A stretch of DNA of 64,000 bases from Microcoleus sp. FACHB-831 (GCF_014695585.1 NZ_JACJON010000079.1:99270-163269); one strand, 5' to 3'; shown: positions 10,433 to 20,525, numbered from the stretch's first letter. Notes: generated from the sequence alone by a model not told the origin. Made by a program: numbers and translations.

Positions 10433-11410
10433 TTAGACGCTCATTTCTAACATCCGCTGAATCGGTTGCAGAGCCGCTACTCGCGTTTCTTCCGGCAAAA
10501 CGATCTCTGGCGCACGATTTTTCATTGCCAAATACAGCTTCTCTAAAGTATTTAACCTCATATGCGGGCACTCATTGCAAGCGCAGTTGTTCATCGGCGG
10601 CGCTGGTATAAAGTGCTTTTTAGGTTCGCGCTGCTGCATTTGGTGAATAATTCCTGGCTCGGTAGCAACAATAAATTTATTACTAGAACAAGCTTGCGAA
10701 TATTTCAGCAGTGCTGTCGTCGAACCAATAAAGTTGGCGTGGCGCAATACGGGAGGTTCGCATTCTGGGTGAGCGATTACTTCTGCTTCTGGGTGTTGTA
10801 TTTTTAGTTGGATAATTTTCTTTTCAGAGAAGGTTTCATGCACCATGCAGCTACCTTGCCACAACACCAAGTTTCGCCCAGTTTGCTCCATAACGTAACG
10901 CCCCAAGTTGCGATCCGGCGCAAAGATAATTGGTTGATTTTCTGGAATCTGATTGACAATTTTAACGGCGTTGGAACTGGTACAAATAATATCGCTCATC
11001 GCTTTAATGTCAGCGGAGCAGTTGATATAGGAAACAACTAGATGTCCGGGGTGAGCGGCTTTAAAGGCGGCAAATTCTTTTGGGGGACAGGTGTCTGCTA
11101 AGGAACAACCAGCATTTAAATCTGGCAGCAGTACAAGCTTATTTGGATTGAGAATTTTGGCAGTTTCTGCCATAAAGTGGACTCCTGCAAAGACGATTAC
11201 ATCTGCATCCGTGTTGGCAGCTTTGCGGGAAAGTTCCAGAGAATCGCCAATATAGTCGGCAATGTCTTGAATATCCGAGTCTTGGTAGTAATGAGCGAGA
11301 ATAATAGCGTTTAGCTCTTTTTTTAGGGCTTTAATGGCCTCAAATAAATCGTAAGGTAGTCCAGTAGCCGTCTTAGTGATGTCTCTTGGAGTAAGTGCAG
11401 TCGTAAACAC
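10433..11410 (-). CDS. nadA: Quinolinate synthase A
   Basis: 325-aa [4Fe-4S] enzyme that condenses iminoaspartate with dihydroxyacetone phosphate to quinolinate in NAD biosynthesis. Visible motifs are [23 protein letters not shown] near the N-terminus and the three cluster cysteines expected for NadA: Cys102 ([11 protein letters not shown]), Cys188 (GSCMVHE) and Cys281 in CACNECPHM. The N-terminal half also holds [15 protein letters not shown]. Length and order match the type found in cyanobacteria. It stands alone; no nadB or nadC is adjacent. Confidence 0.97.
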   Translation of the reverse strand: MFTTALTPRDITKTATGLPYDLFEAIKALKKELNAIILAHYYQDSDIQDIADYIGDSLELSRKAANTDADVIVFAGVHFMAETAKILNPNKLVLLPDLNAGCSLADTCPPKEFAAFKAAHPGHLVVSYINCSADIKAMSDIICTSSNAVKIVNQIPENQPIIFAPDRNLGRYVMEQTGRNLVLWQGSCMVHETFSEKKIIQLKIQHPEAEVIAHPECEPPVLRHANFIGSTTALLKYSQACSSNKFIVATEPGIIHQMQQREPKKHFIPAPPMNNCACNECPHMRLNTLEKLYLAMKNRAPEIVLPEETRVAALQPIQRMLEMSV

Positions 11411-11613
11411 AAGTTTAGGTTGCGGGGTTAAGAAGGGGTTATCTTGCGAATTATAGTAGATTTTACCAAAAGCTGCACGGCGGGGCGCTTACAAATGTAG
11501 GTTGTTGGAAAAGGATTAATGCAGAAGGCATAATCAGCTCATCACCTATGCCCTTGAAGCAAAGCTCAGGACATATTAGAGATAGAAATGTTGAAACAAG
11601 GATAAAAAGAGGG

Positions 11614-12469
11614 ATGTCAACTTTTTATAGCTCGACTTTAGAGCAAAAAACCTTCAAGCCCTTGATGGAGAAATGAGAAAAACGGAAGCTAGCCGAATTT
11701 TCCGAATTAGTCCTAATACGATTGAACTGTGGCTCAAGCAGAGAAAAGAAACAGGAGATTATCCAGCAAAAGTTTGCTATCAAAAAAGATATACAGCCGC
11801 AAATTAGTGACTTACGAAGAGTTAAAGAATATACGATGGATTTTGGCAGTAAAACTCTAGCCGAAATGGCGCAAGCCTAGAGCGGTGAGATTAGCGCCCG
11901 CACAACTGGTCCATGCTTGAAAAAACTTGGATTTAAAAAAATTCTGCTTACCTCGAAAGGATGGAGAAAAAAGAATGATGTTCATCCAAGATATCAAGAG
12001 CCAAAAGCCATAAACCTACTGTATGTTGAGGAATAAGGCATAGATAGTAGAAAAATTATATTTATGTATGGAGTGGAAAATGACAAAGATTACATAATTT
12101 TAAACAACTAAAAAAGGTGCCGTGATTAGTATTACAAATAATTTGCAAATTTATAAATTAACCTTTTAAATAGAAAACTTTTTCTCTTTTAAACTTTTTT
12201 TGAGGGATGGTTATCATAAAGACTCATAAACTGAGTTGCATTAAGGCAAATTGTAATTTTAGATAATGTCACTTTTTATAAATAAGAAAAAATTAGAGAA
12301 TTAATAGAATCAGCCGGATGTAAACTCGAATACTTACCACTTTATTCTCCAGACTTAAAGGATATTGAGCATTACTGGTTTTCTATTAAGAACAAAAATG
12401 AGCAAGTTTCTTGGAATTATCGAAGATTTCCGTAAACGAGTAGATACAGCCTTTCGTTTAACGTCCTAA
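11614..12469 (+). pseudogene. Decayed IS630-family transposase
   Basis: Read across frames, this stretch gives a recognisable IS630/Tc1-type transposase broken by several stops and frameshifts. Starting at ATG 11614 there is an HTH region (RKTEASRIFRISPNTIELWL), a central piece (ISARTTGPCLKKLGFKK), and a C-terminal piece (ELIESAGCKLEYLPLYSPDL, then EHYWFSIKNK) that carries the last catalytic acidic residue. It ends IEDFRKRVDTAFRLTS before TAA at 12467-12469. The middle around 12060-12240 is the most damaged. I could not define terminal inverted repeats or the TA target duplication. The copy cannot encode a working protein. Confidence 0.85.
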
Positions 12470-12525
12470 CTTATACTTCGGCTGCTATCTTTTTTACGAA
12501 GAGACCCCAGACTCTAAACTTCAAC

Positions 12526-12660
12526 ACCTCGAAAGTATAGAAAAAGTGGTACGGGCACACCGGAACAGAACAAGGTAGGCTGCGGCAGGTGAAAAGCTGC
12601 GTCGAGGTACTACCTATCCGCGAAAAATAGGCAAGTAAACTGAGTATTAAGCCCCAACCT
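12526..12660 (+). ncRNA. Candidate pseudoknotted RNA (HEARO/omega-RNA-like?)
   Basis: ACCTCGA (12526-12532) pairs with TCGAGGT (12602-12608). AGGTAG (12573-12578), which lies inside that loop, pairs with CTACCT (12610-12615) outside it, giving a pseudoknot. An internal helix GCGGC/GCTGC (12582-12586 with 12596-12600, one G-U) and a following hairpin CCTAT/ATAGG (12613-12617 with 12627-12631) complete a compact fold. There is no open frame. The piece is reminiscent of the pseudoknotted RNAs that accompany IscB-type genes in cyanobacteria, but that likeness is from memory and no iscB lies nearby. The strand is chosen by that analogy. Confidence 0.35.
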
Positions 12661-12689
12661 CAGCTCAGGCTCTTGCGTGAGAAATGTTA

Positions 12690-12763
12690 TGGACACAACT
12701 GGGCTCGAACCAGTGACCTCGTCGATGTCAACGACGCGCTCTAACCAACTGAGCTATGCGTCC
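12690..12763 (-). tRNA. tRNA-Val (GAC)
   Basis: On the minus strand the 74 bases fold as a complete cloverleaf. The acceptor pairs GGACGCA with TGTGTCC (one G-U), the D stem GCTC with GAGC, the anticodon stem CGTCG with CGACG around loop TTGACAT (anticodon GAC, valine), and the T stem ACTGG with CCAGT around TTCGAGC. The discriminator base is A. CCA is not encoded in the DNA and must be added after transcription. Confidence 0.97.
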
Positions 12764-12912
12764 GTCCGGAAAACTAATATAGCACAGCTTTTCTTGGATG
12801 TGCAAGCGGGATGGCGATCGCGCTCTCTAAATCTTCTGTTAATAATAAAACTCTCATTCCTCTAATCCTAACCCCACGCTATGAGCTAAAATAGCGGGGT
12901 TGTTCAGGTATC

Positions 12913-13425
12913 ATGCCTTCTTTGAGTCAATCTATAAATATCCCCAAGGTAGATGAATTAGCTCAAGAACTGGCTTCTATCCAGCAAACTGGTTCCAAAC
13001 GGATTGCCTTGCTGGGTTCGCGCCACGTTCCGATTACTCATCAACAGATGATTGAGATGATGAGCTACGCCCTAGTTTTAACGGGCAATCGTATTATTAC
13101 GTCTGGCGCTACTGGGACTAACTCTGCCGCTATTCGCGGTGCAATGCGGGCAGATCCGAGCCTGCTAACTGTTATATTGCCCCAAAGTCTGGATCGTCAG
13201 CCACGCGAATCCCAAGAACAGTTGCAACAGGTGATGCACCTTGTTGAAAGTCCTGAAAACGATAACCTGACTCTGGGTGAAGCCAGTGCATTGTGCAATC
13301 AGGAGATCGTGTCTAGGTGTCAGCAGCTTATTTGCTTTGCGTTTCACGATAGCCAAACCCTGCTAAAAAGTTGTCGGGATGCGGAAGATCAACGCAAGGT
13401 TGTGACTCTGTTCTATTTTGATTAA
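12913..13425 (+). CDS. LOG/DprA-like Rossmann protein (DNA recombination-mediator A-like)
   Basis: 170-aa single Rossmann-like domain. KRIALLGSRHVP near residues 29-40 is the first strand and phosphate-binding turn, and TSGATGTNSAAIRGA (about 64-78) is the second nucleotide-binding turn, as in DprA/SLOG folds. Close cyanobacterial proteins are commonly labelled DNA recombination-mediator protein A, but the DNA-binding extensions of true DprA are absent, so a nucleotide-ligand role is equally possible. The MAPEG gene begins seven bases after its stop, so the two are probably co-transcribed. Confidence 0.75.
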   Translation: MPSLSQSINIPKVDELAQELASIQQTGSKRIALLGSRHVPITHQQMIEMMSYALVLTGNRIITSGATGTNSAAIRGAMRADPSLLTVILPQSLDRQPRESQEQLQQVMHLVESPENDNLTLGEASALCNQEIVSRCQQLICFAFHDSQTLLKSCRDAEDQRKVVTLFYFD

Positions 13426-13431
13426 GACTAA

Positions 13432-13857
13432 ATGACTCTTCCCGTCTCTGCTATTCTGTTGGATTGCATAGCCGCCGCCGCTGTCTTGATTTATTTACCC
13501 TTTCTGGTAGTGGGATACGCCCGCGCTCAGGTTGGGTACGATACCGCCGCCCCTCGCGCTATGTTTGAGAAGCTGCCTGCTTATGCTCAACGTGCTACTT
13601 GGGCGCACCAAAATTCGTTTGAAACGTTTATGGTGTTTGCAGCAGCGGCGCTGATGGCTTATGTAACGAATCAAGATTCCTCGGTGGCGGCGATCGCTGC
13701 GATCGCTTTTGTTGTCGCCCGATTGCTCTACTCGGTATTTTATATATTAAATGTGCCGATAGCGCGATCGCTCATGTTCGGCATTGGCTCCCTTAGCTCT
13801 GGTACTCTCATTGTCTTGAGTCTCCTATCTGCTAATAGCTCTTTAGGTAATGGGTAA
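13432..13857 (+). CDS. MAPEG family membrane protein
   Basis: 141-aa integral membrane protein with four hydrophobic segments (about 5-27, 62-80, 84-104 and 112-133). The signature region runs from YARAQVGYDT to RATWAHQNSFETF; the glutathione-binding region Arg-Ala-x-x-Ala-His-x-Asn-x-x-Glu of MAPEG proteins is visible there. This family includes glutathione transferases and peroxidases of eicosanoid metabolism. In cyanobacteria a detoxification role is usually assumed and the substrate is unknown. It follows the LOG-like gene after six bases. Confidence 0.85.
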   Translation: MTLPVSAILLDCIAAAAVLIYLPFLVVGYARAQVGYDTAAPRAMFEKLPAYAQRATWAHQNSFETFMVFAAAALMAYVTNQDSSVAAIAAIAFVVARLLYSVFYILNVPIARSLMFGIGSLSSGTLIVLSLLSANSSLGNG

Positions 13858-13938
13858 TTGGTAATAGGTAATGGCTAATCGGAGAAAACTCCAATCCAAA
13901 ATCTAAAATCCAAAATCGAACAATTCCCAATTACCAAT
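13846..13938. repeat. Short tandem repeats and inverted repeat between MAPEG and yajQ-like genes
   Basis: GGTAAT-type units repeat at 13846-13873, followed by repeated ATCCAAA/ATCTAAA-type units (about 13893-13918). ATTGGTAAT (13857-13865) is the reverse complement of ATTACCAAT (13930-13938). Such short tandemly repeated DNA is common between cyanobacterial genes. Its first bases overlap the MAPEG stop codon. Confidence 0.6.
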
Positions 13939-13964
13939 CGCAATTTATCCACTCACAACTCTTT

Positions 13965-14456
13965 ATGGCGTCTACATATTCATTTGACATTGTTAGCGAC
14001 TTTGACCGCCAAGAATTGGTGAACGCTGTAGACCAAACTGTTCGGGAAATCAACAGCCGCTACGACCTCAAAGATACCAAAACAACTGTGGAATTGGGCG
14101 AGGAAGCTATTACTGTTAACACGGATAGCGAATTCACCCTTGATGCTGTTCACACTATTCTGCAAACTAAAACAGCAAAACGCAATCTATCGCTGAAAAT
14201 CTTTGACTACGGCAAAGTTGACTCAGCTAGCGGTAATCGCGTCCGTCAAGAAATCAAACTTCGTAAGGGTATTAGCCAGGAAATTGCTAAACAAATTACT
14301 AAGTTGATGCGGGACGAATTTAAAAAAGTGCAAGGCTCAATTCAAGGTGATGCCGTGCGCGTTTCTGCTAAATCTAAAGATGAATTGCAAGAGGTGATTC
14401 AGCGATTGAAGCAGGAAGATTTGCCCGTTGCTTTGCAATTTACTAACTATCGCTAG
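13965..14456 (+). CDS. YajQ family cyclic-di-GMP-binding protein
   Basis: 163 aa matching YajQ from end to end: N-terminal [20 protein letters not shown], then [10 protein letters not shown], and C-terminal [14 protein letters not shown]. YajQ proteins have two ferredoxin-like domains, and some are known to bind cyclic di-GMP or nucleic acid; binding here is inferred from the family. A GGDEF/EAL enzyme is encoded later in the window. The DUF202 gene follows after 25 bases on the same strand. Confidence 0.95.
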   Translation: MASTYSFDIVSDFDRQELVNAVDQTVREINSRYDLKDTKTTVELGEEAITVNTDSEFTLDAVHTILQTKTAKRNLSLKIFDYGKVDSASGNRVRQEIKLRKGISQEIAKQITKLMRDEFKKVQGSIQGDAVRVSAKSKDELQEVIQRLKQEDLPVALQFTNYR

Positions 14457-14481
14457 TTTTGATTGATTGGCGCTAATTTAG

Positions 14482-14862
14482 ATGTCCAATGAGCGGATGC
14501 CCAAAATTGACCGCCAGCGAGAGCATCAAGCCAACGAACGCACATTCCTGGCTTGGTTGCGTACCTCTATTGCGCTGATTGGGTTTGGGTTTGCTATAGC
14601 TCGTTTTGGTTTATTTATGCGCCAACTCCAAGCGGCGATCGCGCCCCAGGATAGCTCTTCGGAGTCCCTCCTCAACTCGCAGAGTGTTGGCATAAGTCTG
14701 GTAATTGTCGGCATTGTTCTAATTGCTTTAGCGGCGTGGCGCTACAACCAAGTCTTTTGGCAAATCGAGCGCAGCGACTATCAGCCGAATCGTCTCATAA
14801 TTTGGGTAACGGCGGGTATTGTGATAGTTTTGGGCGTTCTCAGCATTCCCTTCCTGCTGTAG
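14482..14862 (+). CDS. DUF202 (YidH-type) membrane protein
   Basis: 126-aa protein with the DUF202 signature REHQANERTFLAWLRTSIAL (residues 13-32) and three membrane segments (about 26-46, 74-90 and 104-125). The length is typical. The function of the family is not established. It probably shares a transcript with the YajQ-like gene just upstream. Confidence 0.88.
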   Translation: MSNERMPKIDRQREHQANERTFLAWLRTSIALIGFGFAIARFGLFMRQLQAAIAPQDSSSESLLNSQSVGISLVIVGIVLIALAAWRYNQVFWQIERSDYQPNRLIIWVTAGIVIVLGVLSIPFLL

Positions 14863-14968
14863 CGATCGCTAGCTGTTGCCAGCACCCATTTTTAGGCCAA
14901 AGTAGTGGCAGCGATCGCTCTTGATTTCCATATAAAGAATCGAGCTAGGAAAACAAGCGATCGCTCTT

Positions 14969-17900
14969 TCACTTCTGGCTTGGAATGCGATCGCACAGCT
15001 GCTTATCTCCCTCGCTAACTTTAGGGTTGTTTTGCAGGTAGTCGCGCACCCAACTGCAACCGAGTGCCTGTAGACTTTCCAGATCCAAATTCCACAAAAT
15101 TACTGTCTTGTCATCACTAGCACTGGCGAGGGTCTTTCCGTCGGGACTGAAACTCACACTCCAGACCGCACGTCTATGACCTTTGAAAGTATGCAGTTCC
15201 CTACCGTCCAGACTCCAGAGTTTAATTGTGCCGTCCAAACTAGCACTCGCTATAGTGTTCCCGTCGGGACTGAAACTCACACTCCAGACCGCACGTCTAT
15301 GACCTTTGAAAGTATGCAGTTTCCTGCCGTTAACATTCCAGAGTTTGATTGTATCGTCAAGGTTAGCACTCGCGAGGGTCTTGCCGTCCGGGCTAAAACT
15401 GACACTTGTAACCCCACCGCTATGCTCGATAAAAGTATGCAGTTCCCTACCGTCCAGACTCCAGAGTTTAATTGTGCCGTCAAAACTACCACTGGCAATG
15501 GTCTTGCCGTCAGGGCTGAAACTAGCACTACGGACCCAGCTGCTATGACCCGTGAAAGTTTGCAGTTCCTTACCGTCAAGGCTATGACCCGTGAAAGTTT
15601 GCAGTTCCTTACCGTCAAGGCTCCATAGTTTGATATTGTCATCGACAACTGCGGCGATGGTCTTGCCGTCAGGGCTGAAACTAACGCTGTACGCGCGGTC
15701 TGCATCGCCAGTGAAAGTATGCAATTCCCTACCGTCAAAACTCCAGAGTTTTATTGTGCCGGATTTATCCCTAGAAAAGTCATAACTAGCAGTGGTGAGT
15801 GTCTTACCGTCAGGGCTGAAGCTAACGCTTGTGACACCAGCGCTAGGATTTTTGAAAGTTCGCAGTTCCCTCCCGTTGAGGCTCCAGAGTTTAATAGTCT
15901 CGCTAGCAGTGGCAATTGTCTTACCATCGGGGCTGAAACTGACGCGCATGACCCTATCTCCATGACCAGTCAAAGTTTGCCGTTTCCTAATGTCCAAACT
16001 CCAGAGTTTGATTGTACCGTCCCTACTAGCACTGGCTAAAGTCTTGCCATCTGGGCTAAAACTAGCGCTGTAGACCTCAGTGTTATGACCAGTGAAAGTT
16101 TGCACTTCCCTACCGTCGAGACTCCAGAGTTTTATCTTGTCAGCACTAGCACTGACGAGGGTCTTGCCGTCGGGGCTGAAACTAACGCTGTTGACCCCTT
16201 CTGTATGACCAGCGAAAGTTTGCAGTTTCCTCCCGTCGAGGCTCCAGAGTTTAATAGTCTTATCTTCGCTAGCAGTGGCAATTGTCTTGCCATCGGGGCT
16301 GAAACTAACCCTGTTGACTATATCTGTATGACCAGTGAAAGTTTGCAGCTTCCTACCGTCGAGACTCCAGAGCCTGATTTTGCCGTCCCAACTAGCACTG
16401 GCAATGGTCTTGCCGTCAGGGCTGAAACTGACGCTAGTGACCCTATCTTTACGAACATCTTTATGAACAGTGAAAGTTTGGATTTCCCTACCGCCTACAC
16501 TCCAGAGTTTGATAGTACCGTCCCAACTAGCACTAGCGATGGTCTTGCCATCGGGGCTGAAATCGACACTTGTGACCGCTTCTTTATGACCAGTGAAAGT
16601 TTGGATTTCCCTACCGTCGAGACTCCAGAGTTTTATTGTCTTGTCAGCACCAGCACTAGCACTAGCGATGGTCTTGCCATCGGGGCTGAAACTGACGCTA
16701 GTGACCCCTTCTTTATGACCAGTGAAAGTTTGCACTTCCCTACCGTCGAGGCTCCAGAGTTTAATTGTGCCATCATTGCTACCAGAGGCGACAGTCTTGC
16801 CATTGGGGCTGAAAGTGAAGCTATAAACACTAGCACTATGCTTTTCCAGACTATTGCGCTCACTCGCTCCATAAACTGCTTGCTCCAATGCACCCACCAC
16901 CCGCATCCGCAAATCGGGTTTTGTCCCAAGTAATTTTTCTGATTCTTGCAGATGTTTTGCCGCTCTTAATGCTTCGAGTAGCGCCTCAAACCCTCTATCT
17001 GAAATCAACAGTGTGTTTGAAGAAGTAGTTTTTAGCACTACTTCTGTTTCTTTTAACTTTTGTTTGGCCTCCCTCACTGTAGTCTGTGCCAGCAGTCCTA
17101 TTGTTGCTGCTGCAACTATGGCGATCGCCAGTACAAACGAACCAATACGAATTCTCCGTTTGGCTTTGCGCTGTGCTTGAGCTAATGTTTGATTCGCCTC
17201 TGTCAATGTCTGATTCGCCTCAGCCAATATCAGACTCGCCGCTTTTTCTGCCTCCAACGTCAGTTGCACTTGGCGTTTTTCCAATTCAAAGCTGGCGTCT
17301 AAGAATTGATAATCGCGATCGCTCAAACTTTTACCAGCTTTCCATGTCTGAGCATCCCGCAATGCTTGTCCCCGCAATAAGCGCGACTCATCCTGACAGC
17401 CGGAATCAACCCAAGTTTGCAAAGTCTCGGCGTATGGTCGCAAATCTGCCAATGCCTTTTCAACCCAGTTTTGATTAAACACAGAGGCATAAATGCGGTT
17501 GTAAACTATTATTTCCCTTTTGTGTTTTACGACTAATCCTGTAAGCCGCAATTCCATCTGATCGGATCTTTCTTCACTTTGTATGGCTGATTTTTGTAAA
17601 ATTTGCTGATATATTCCCAACAACCTACCTGCGCGTTGTTCATTACTCAAAAGGCGATCGCGTATTGTCTTCAAATGCTCTGGTTCATCATTTGTTTCCC
17701 AGTTTTCGATAATGCGCGATCGCACTAATTCCTCAACCCAATCAGCAATTTTTGATTTTTGATTTCGGATTTGTGATTGAGGATTTTTTCCAGCTTTTTC
17801 AAGTATAATTTTGCACAGTTTTTGGGTAAGAAAAGGCTGTCCGCCGGTCCAAGCTAACACCTCCTTCAAAACTTCATGCGGATTGTCTACATTAATGGCC

Positions 17901-18568
17901 AATCCTTCTGCTAAGGGTTGGGCTTCTTCGAGTTGAAAGCCAGTTAGCGCGATCGCTTTTCCAATATTAAACGGCGTGCGTCGCTTGTCTTTTATTAAAT
18001 CTGAGGGAGTGGCTACCCCAATTAACACAAATGTAATTCGTCGGTACTCAGGGTTATCAGCACGGCGGTTATAGCAGTCACGGATAACCGCAAAAAAATC
18101 ATCAATATTGAAATTTAAGCTAAGAACGCTGTCAATTTCATCAACAAAAATAATAATATTTTGGCTAACCGTATTTAGCAAAATTTCTTCAATGAACTTG
18201 CTAAATCGCTGGACAGAAGATATCGTTTTATGTTCATACCACCAGCTTTCTAAATCAAATTCTCCATATAAATTTAGGCTGCTAATGATGCTATCAATCA
18301 CTCCTGCATACCACTGCTCAGGGGTAATATCAGAAGTGCCAATTGCGGTAATATCAATTGCAGCACAAGCAATGCCTTCTGCTTGCAGTCGCTGCATTGT
18401 CTGTATCCGCAAGCTGGATTTTCCCATTTGCCGGGAGTTGAGTACATAACAAAATTCACCTGCTTTCAAGCCTTCATAAAGATCGATGTCGGCTTTCCGC
18501 TTGACATAAGTTGGCGCATCAGCCGGGAGACTTCCCCCTACTTGATAATGGTAGGCTGTGTTTTCCAT
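14969..18568 (-). CDS. AAA-like NTPase with transmembrane segment and 14 WD40 repeats
   Basis: 1199-aa protein. The N-terminal AAA-like domain has a Walker A motif SRQMGKSS (45-52) and Walker [11 protein letters not shown] (138-147), then [14 protein letters not shown] typical of the sensor/winged-helix part. A coiled region (about 425-470) leads to one transmembrane segment (about 473-495), so the WD40 part probably lies across the membrane from the NTPase. From residue 577 to about 1165 I count 14 WD40 units with the pattern [25 protein letters not shown], enough for two seven-bladed propellers. Unit 10 is followed by a duplicated 13-residue piece. Many units are nearly identical in DNA, so the array is young or being homogenised. 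It follows the kinase-AAA gene by 46 bases and probably works with it. Confidence 0.92.
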   Translation of the reverse strand: MENTAYHYQVGGSLPADAPTYVKRKADIDLYEGLKAGEFCYVLNSRQMGKSSLRIQTMQRLQAEGIACAAIDITAIGTSDITPEQWYAGVIDSIISSLNLYGEFDLESWWYEHKTISSVQRFSKFIEEILLNTVSQNIIIFVDEIDSVLSLNFNIDDFFAVIRDCYNRRADNPEYRRITFVLIGVATPSDLIKDKRRTPFNIGKAIALTGFQLEEAQPLAEGLAINVDNPHEVLKEVLAWTGGQPFLTQKLCKIILEKAGKNPQSQIRNQKSKIADWVEELVRSRIIENWETNDEPEHLKTIRDRLLSNEQRAGRLLGIYQQILQKSAIQSEERSDQMELRLTGLVVKHKREIIVYNRIYASVFNQNWVEKALADLRPYAETLQTWVDSGCQDESRLLRGQALRDAQTWKAGKSLSDRDYQFLDASFELEKRQVQLTLEAEKAASLILAEANQTLTEANQTLAQAQRKAKRRIRIGSFVLAIAIVAAATIGLLAQTTVREAKQKLKETEVVLKTTSSNTLLISDRGFEALLEALRAAKHLQESEKLLGTKPDLRMRVVGALEQAVYGASERNSLEKHSASVYSFTFSPNGKTVASGSNDGTIKLWSLDGREVQTFTGHKEGVTSVSFSPDGKTIASASAGADKTIKLWSLDGREIQTFTGHKEAVTSVDFSPDGKTIASASWDGTIKLWSVGGREIQTFTVHKDVRKDRVTSVSFSPDGKTIASASWDGKIRLWSLDGRKLQTFTGHTDIVNRVSFSPDGKTIATASEDKTIKLWSLDGRKLQTFAGHTEGVNSVSFSPDGKTLVSASADKIKLWSLDGREVQTFTGHNTEVYSASFSPDGKTLASASRDGTIKLWSLDIRKRQTLTGHGDRVMRVSFSPDGKTIATASETIKLWSLNGRELRTFKNPSAGVTSVSFSPDGKTLTTASYDFSRDKSGTIKLWSFDGRELHTFTGDADRAYSVSFSPDGKTIAAVVDDNIKLWSLDGKELQTFTGHSLDGKELQTFTGHSSWVRSASFSPDGKTIASGSFDGTIKLWSLDGRELHTFIEHSGGVTSVSFSPDGKTLASANLDDTIKLWNVNGRKLHTFKGHRRAVWSVSFSPDGNTIASASLDGTIKLWSLDGRELHTFKGHRRAVWSVSFSPDGKTLASASDDKTVILWNLDLESLQALGCSWVRDYLQNNPKVSEGDKQLCDRIPSQK
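15542..15619 (-). repeat. Exact 39-bp tandem duplication in the WD40 array
   Basis: Bases 15542-15580 and 15581-15619 are identical, an in-frame 13-codon duplication encoding [13 protein letters not shown] twice in a row between the tenth and eleventh WD40 units. It adds a partial blade and may be a recent slippage or unequal-crossover product. Confidence 0.95.
17751..17785 (-). repeat. Five heptameric repeats inside the AAA domain coding region
   Basis: Five consecutive 7-base units on the plus strand: TTTGATT, TTTGATT, TCGGATT, TGTGATT and GAGGATT. On the coding strand they give [13 protein letters not shown] near residues 261-274. This is the short tandem heptamer type common between cyanobacterial genes, here sitting inside a gene without breaking the frame. 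Confidence 0.85.
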
Positions 18569-18614
18569 CGTAAAATTTATGATTTGTGATTATCCATGCG
18601 ATCTAAAATTAAAA

Positions 18615-20525
18615 TCAGGCAAGGCGATCGCGGAAATATTGCCTATACAAATTACACAAGGGCATTACATCATTTCCCTGAAATTTCACCAATCCCATAC
18701 TGCGTAGTTTAAATGCCAAGCCTGTCTCTATCCGCACAGGTTGGTTTGCTGCAACTATTTGCTTAATAGCTACAATCAAGCTTGTATCATTTTCCAGATT
18801 TAGCAAGTGACGGCGTAAATAATCGTAATACGGCCCTTCTTCCATAGGAGCCACTTGTAGCAATTGTTCCAGTGTCATCCTCTTGCGTGCAATTTCATAA
18901 AGAGCCACCCGCACCAAATAAGGATGTCCCCCTAGCATCGCCATTAATTGTTCTAGCTGTTCGCTAGGCAAATCTAAACCGTGCCGTTTTATTAAATCCT
19001 GTACCTGTTGCTGGTTTAGTTCTGGCAATTCAATTGGTAAGCCTACATTGAAAGGAGACTGATTGATGTTCAAAGGAATGTAAACTTCTTTAGAATGCAC
19101 AATTATTAATTTGAGCTTTTTCCAAATTGGCTCATTCTTTGCCCGCTCGTGCCAAGAGCGCAAAAGTCCAAAAAAATCAGTAGCAATTTCTGGATGTTGG
19201 AAAACTTGATCTACTTCATCTAAACCCAAGGCAAGCGGGCTGGTAATTTGCGATAATAAGTATCTTTGAAAATAGTTTGTACACTTATTCTTGCTACCCA
19301 AAACCCCTTTCCAATATGTTTCTAGCTTATCCTCTAGATTCAATTCGTAAGTAATGCTGGCACAAAACCACTGCAAAAATTGCTCCAGGTTAGTGAGGAA
19401 TTCTGCATCCGCTGACTGAAAGTTTAGCAAGACTTTCTCATGCCCTTGCTGGGCTGCATGATTTAGAATTCGCGACATCAACGAAGTTTTGCCCATCTGA
19501 CGAGGAGCTTTTATTCTGATTAGCGATCCTGGTTTAAAGATCGCTTCGTAGCAGTCAGCTTCTATGGGCGGGCGCTCGATGTAAAAGGGAGAATCCAGAC
19601 TTACTTGACCTTGCGGCTCGTCTAAACTCCAATTACTAGGATTTGGCGCTGCGTGAAGAATAGTTGTTGCCTGAGAACTGCTGTGTGTAGTTCGGCTTAT
19701 TAGTTGCTGAATTGCTTGCAGAGCTTCTGTGGCGTTTTGGTAGCGCTGACGATAATCGTAGCGTACCATCTTTTCTAAGATTGCGGCTAAAGCAGCATTG
19801 ATAGAGGCGCGATCGCTCAACAAAGTACAACTATACTCGCCCGTTTGTGCCTCTCGCGGTATTTCTCTAGGGCGTAAGCCTGTCAAAGCTTGAATGCAAA
19901 CTATTCCGACTGCATAAATATCGCTGCTGAACTGAGGATTGCCCGATTGTTGTTCGCTTGGCATATAGCCAGGTGAACCTATAGAAACCGTCACAGTCGA
20001 TTGTCGGAGTACATTTGCTGCTTTGTTACTAACTTCTTTGACTGCACCAAAATCAATTAGGACTATCTTGTTATCTCTACTGCGTCTAATTAAATTGGCT
20101 GGTTTTATATCGCGGTGGATGACATTTTGTTGATGGACAAAGGCCAATACGTGCAATATGTCCTGCAAAAGCGCGATCGCTTGATCTTCGCTCAATTGAT
20201 TACTCTGAGCAAGTTCTCCATCGAAAGGCTGACCCTCAATAAACTCTTGAACTAAATAAAACTCTTGCTCTTGCTCAAAGTGAGCCAACAATCGAGGAAT
20301 TTGGTTATGTTCGCCCAATCTATATAAGGTCTCCGCCTCTCGGTCAAATAAGCGTTTTGCAGTTGCCAGCACTGCGCGATCGCTTACTCTAGGCTTAAGT
20401 TGCTTGACTACACACAAGGGGCTGCCAGGTAAATGGCTGTCTTTAGCCAGAAAAGTTTGACCAAAGCCGCCGCCGCCCAAGTGTCTGACGATTTGATAGT
20501 GCCCTGCCAATGTTATCTCTGTCAC
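18615..20525 (-). CDS. Ser/Thr protein kinase fused to AAA-like NTPase
   Basis: 636-aa fusion. Residues 10-270 are an Hanks-type kinase: glycine loop LGGGGFGQTF, catalytic Lys41, HRDIKPAN (137-144), DFG (158-160), and GSPGYMPSEQ at the activation segment. The C-terminal half is an AAA-like NTPase with Walker A PRQMGKTS (341-348) and Walker B LALGLDEVDQ (431-440), of the same kind as in the neighbouring WD40 protein. All catalytic residues are present and there is no transmembrane segment. Its gene lies between the replication-protein gene and the AAA-WD40 gene, all on the minus strand with short gaps (67 and 46 bases), so the three are probably one transcription unit. Target proteins are unknown. 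Confidence 0.93.
   Translation of the reverse strand: MTEITLAGHYQIVRHLGGGGFGQTFLAKDSHLPGSPLCVVKQLKPRVSDRAVLATAKRLFDREAETLYRLGEHNQIPRLLAHFEQEQEFYLVQEFIEGQPFDGELAQSNQLSEDQAIALLQDILHVLAFVHQQNVIHRDIKPANLIRRSRDNKIVLIDFGAVKEVSNKAANVLRQSTVTVSIGSPGYMPSEQQSGNPQFSSDIYAVGIVCIQALTGLRPREIPREAQTGEYSCTLLSDRASINAALAAILEKMVRYDYRQRYQNATEALQAIQQLISRTTHSSSQATTILHAAPNPSNWSLDEPQGQVSLDSPFYIERPPIEADCYEAIFKPGSLIRIKAPRQMGKTSLMSRILNHAAQQGHEKVLLNFQSADAEFLTNLEQFLQWFCASITYELNLEDKLETYWKGVLGSKNKCTNYFQRYLLSQITSPLALGLDEVDQVFQHPEIATDFFGLLRSWHERAKNEPIWKKLKLIIVHSKEVYIPLNINQSPFNVGLPIELPELNQQQVQDLIKRHGLDLPSEQLEQLMAMLGGHPYLVRVALYEIARKRMTLEQLLQVAPMEEGPYYDYLRRHLLNLENDTSLIVAIKQIVAANQPVRIETGLAFKLRSMGLVKFQGNDVMPLCNLYRQYFRDRLA

Noticed and set aside
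10299..10571. 90-codon minus-strand frame overlapping the end of nadA
   Set aside because: It overlaps nadA in another frame and its composition is not protein-like; the DNA there is better explained by the structured element.
12677..12865. 62-codon frame beginning MRNVMDTTGLEPVTSSMS
   Set aside because: It reads through the complement of tRNA-Val, a common false translation, and is not a gene.
15542..15619. Possible CRISPR-like array
   Set aside because: The repeats are contiguous WD40-coding units without spacers. No spaced direct repeats or cas genes were seen anywhere in the window.
16085..16933. 282-codon plus-strand frame opposite the WD40 array
   Set aside because: It is the mirror of repeated WD40 DNA, has repeat structure dictated by the other strand, no ribosome-binding site and no known domain. 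Other plus-strand frames at 15176-16039 are the same kind.
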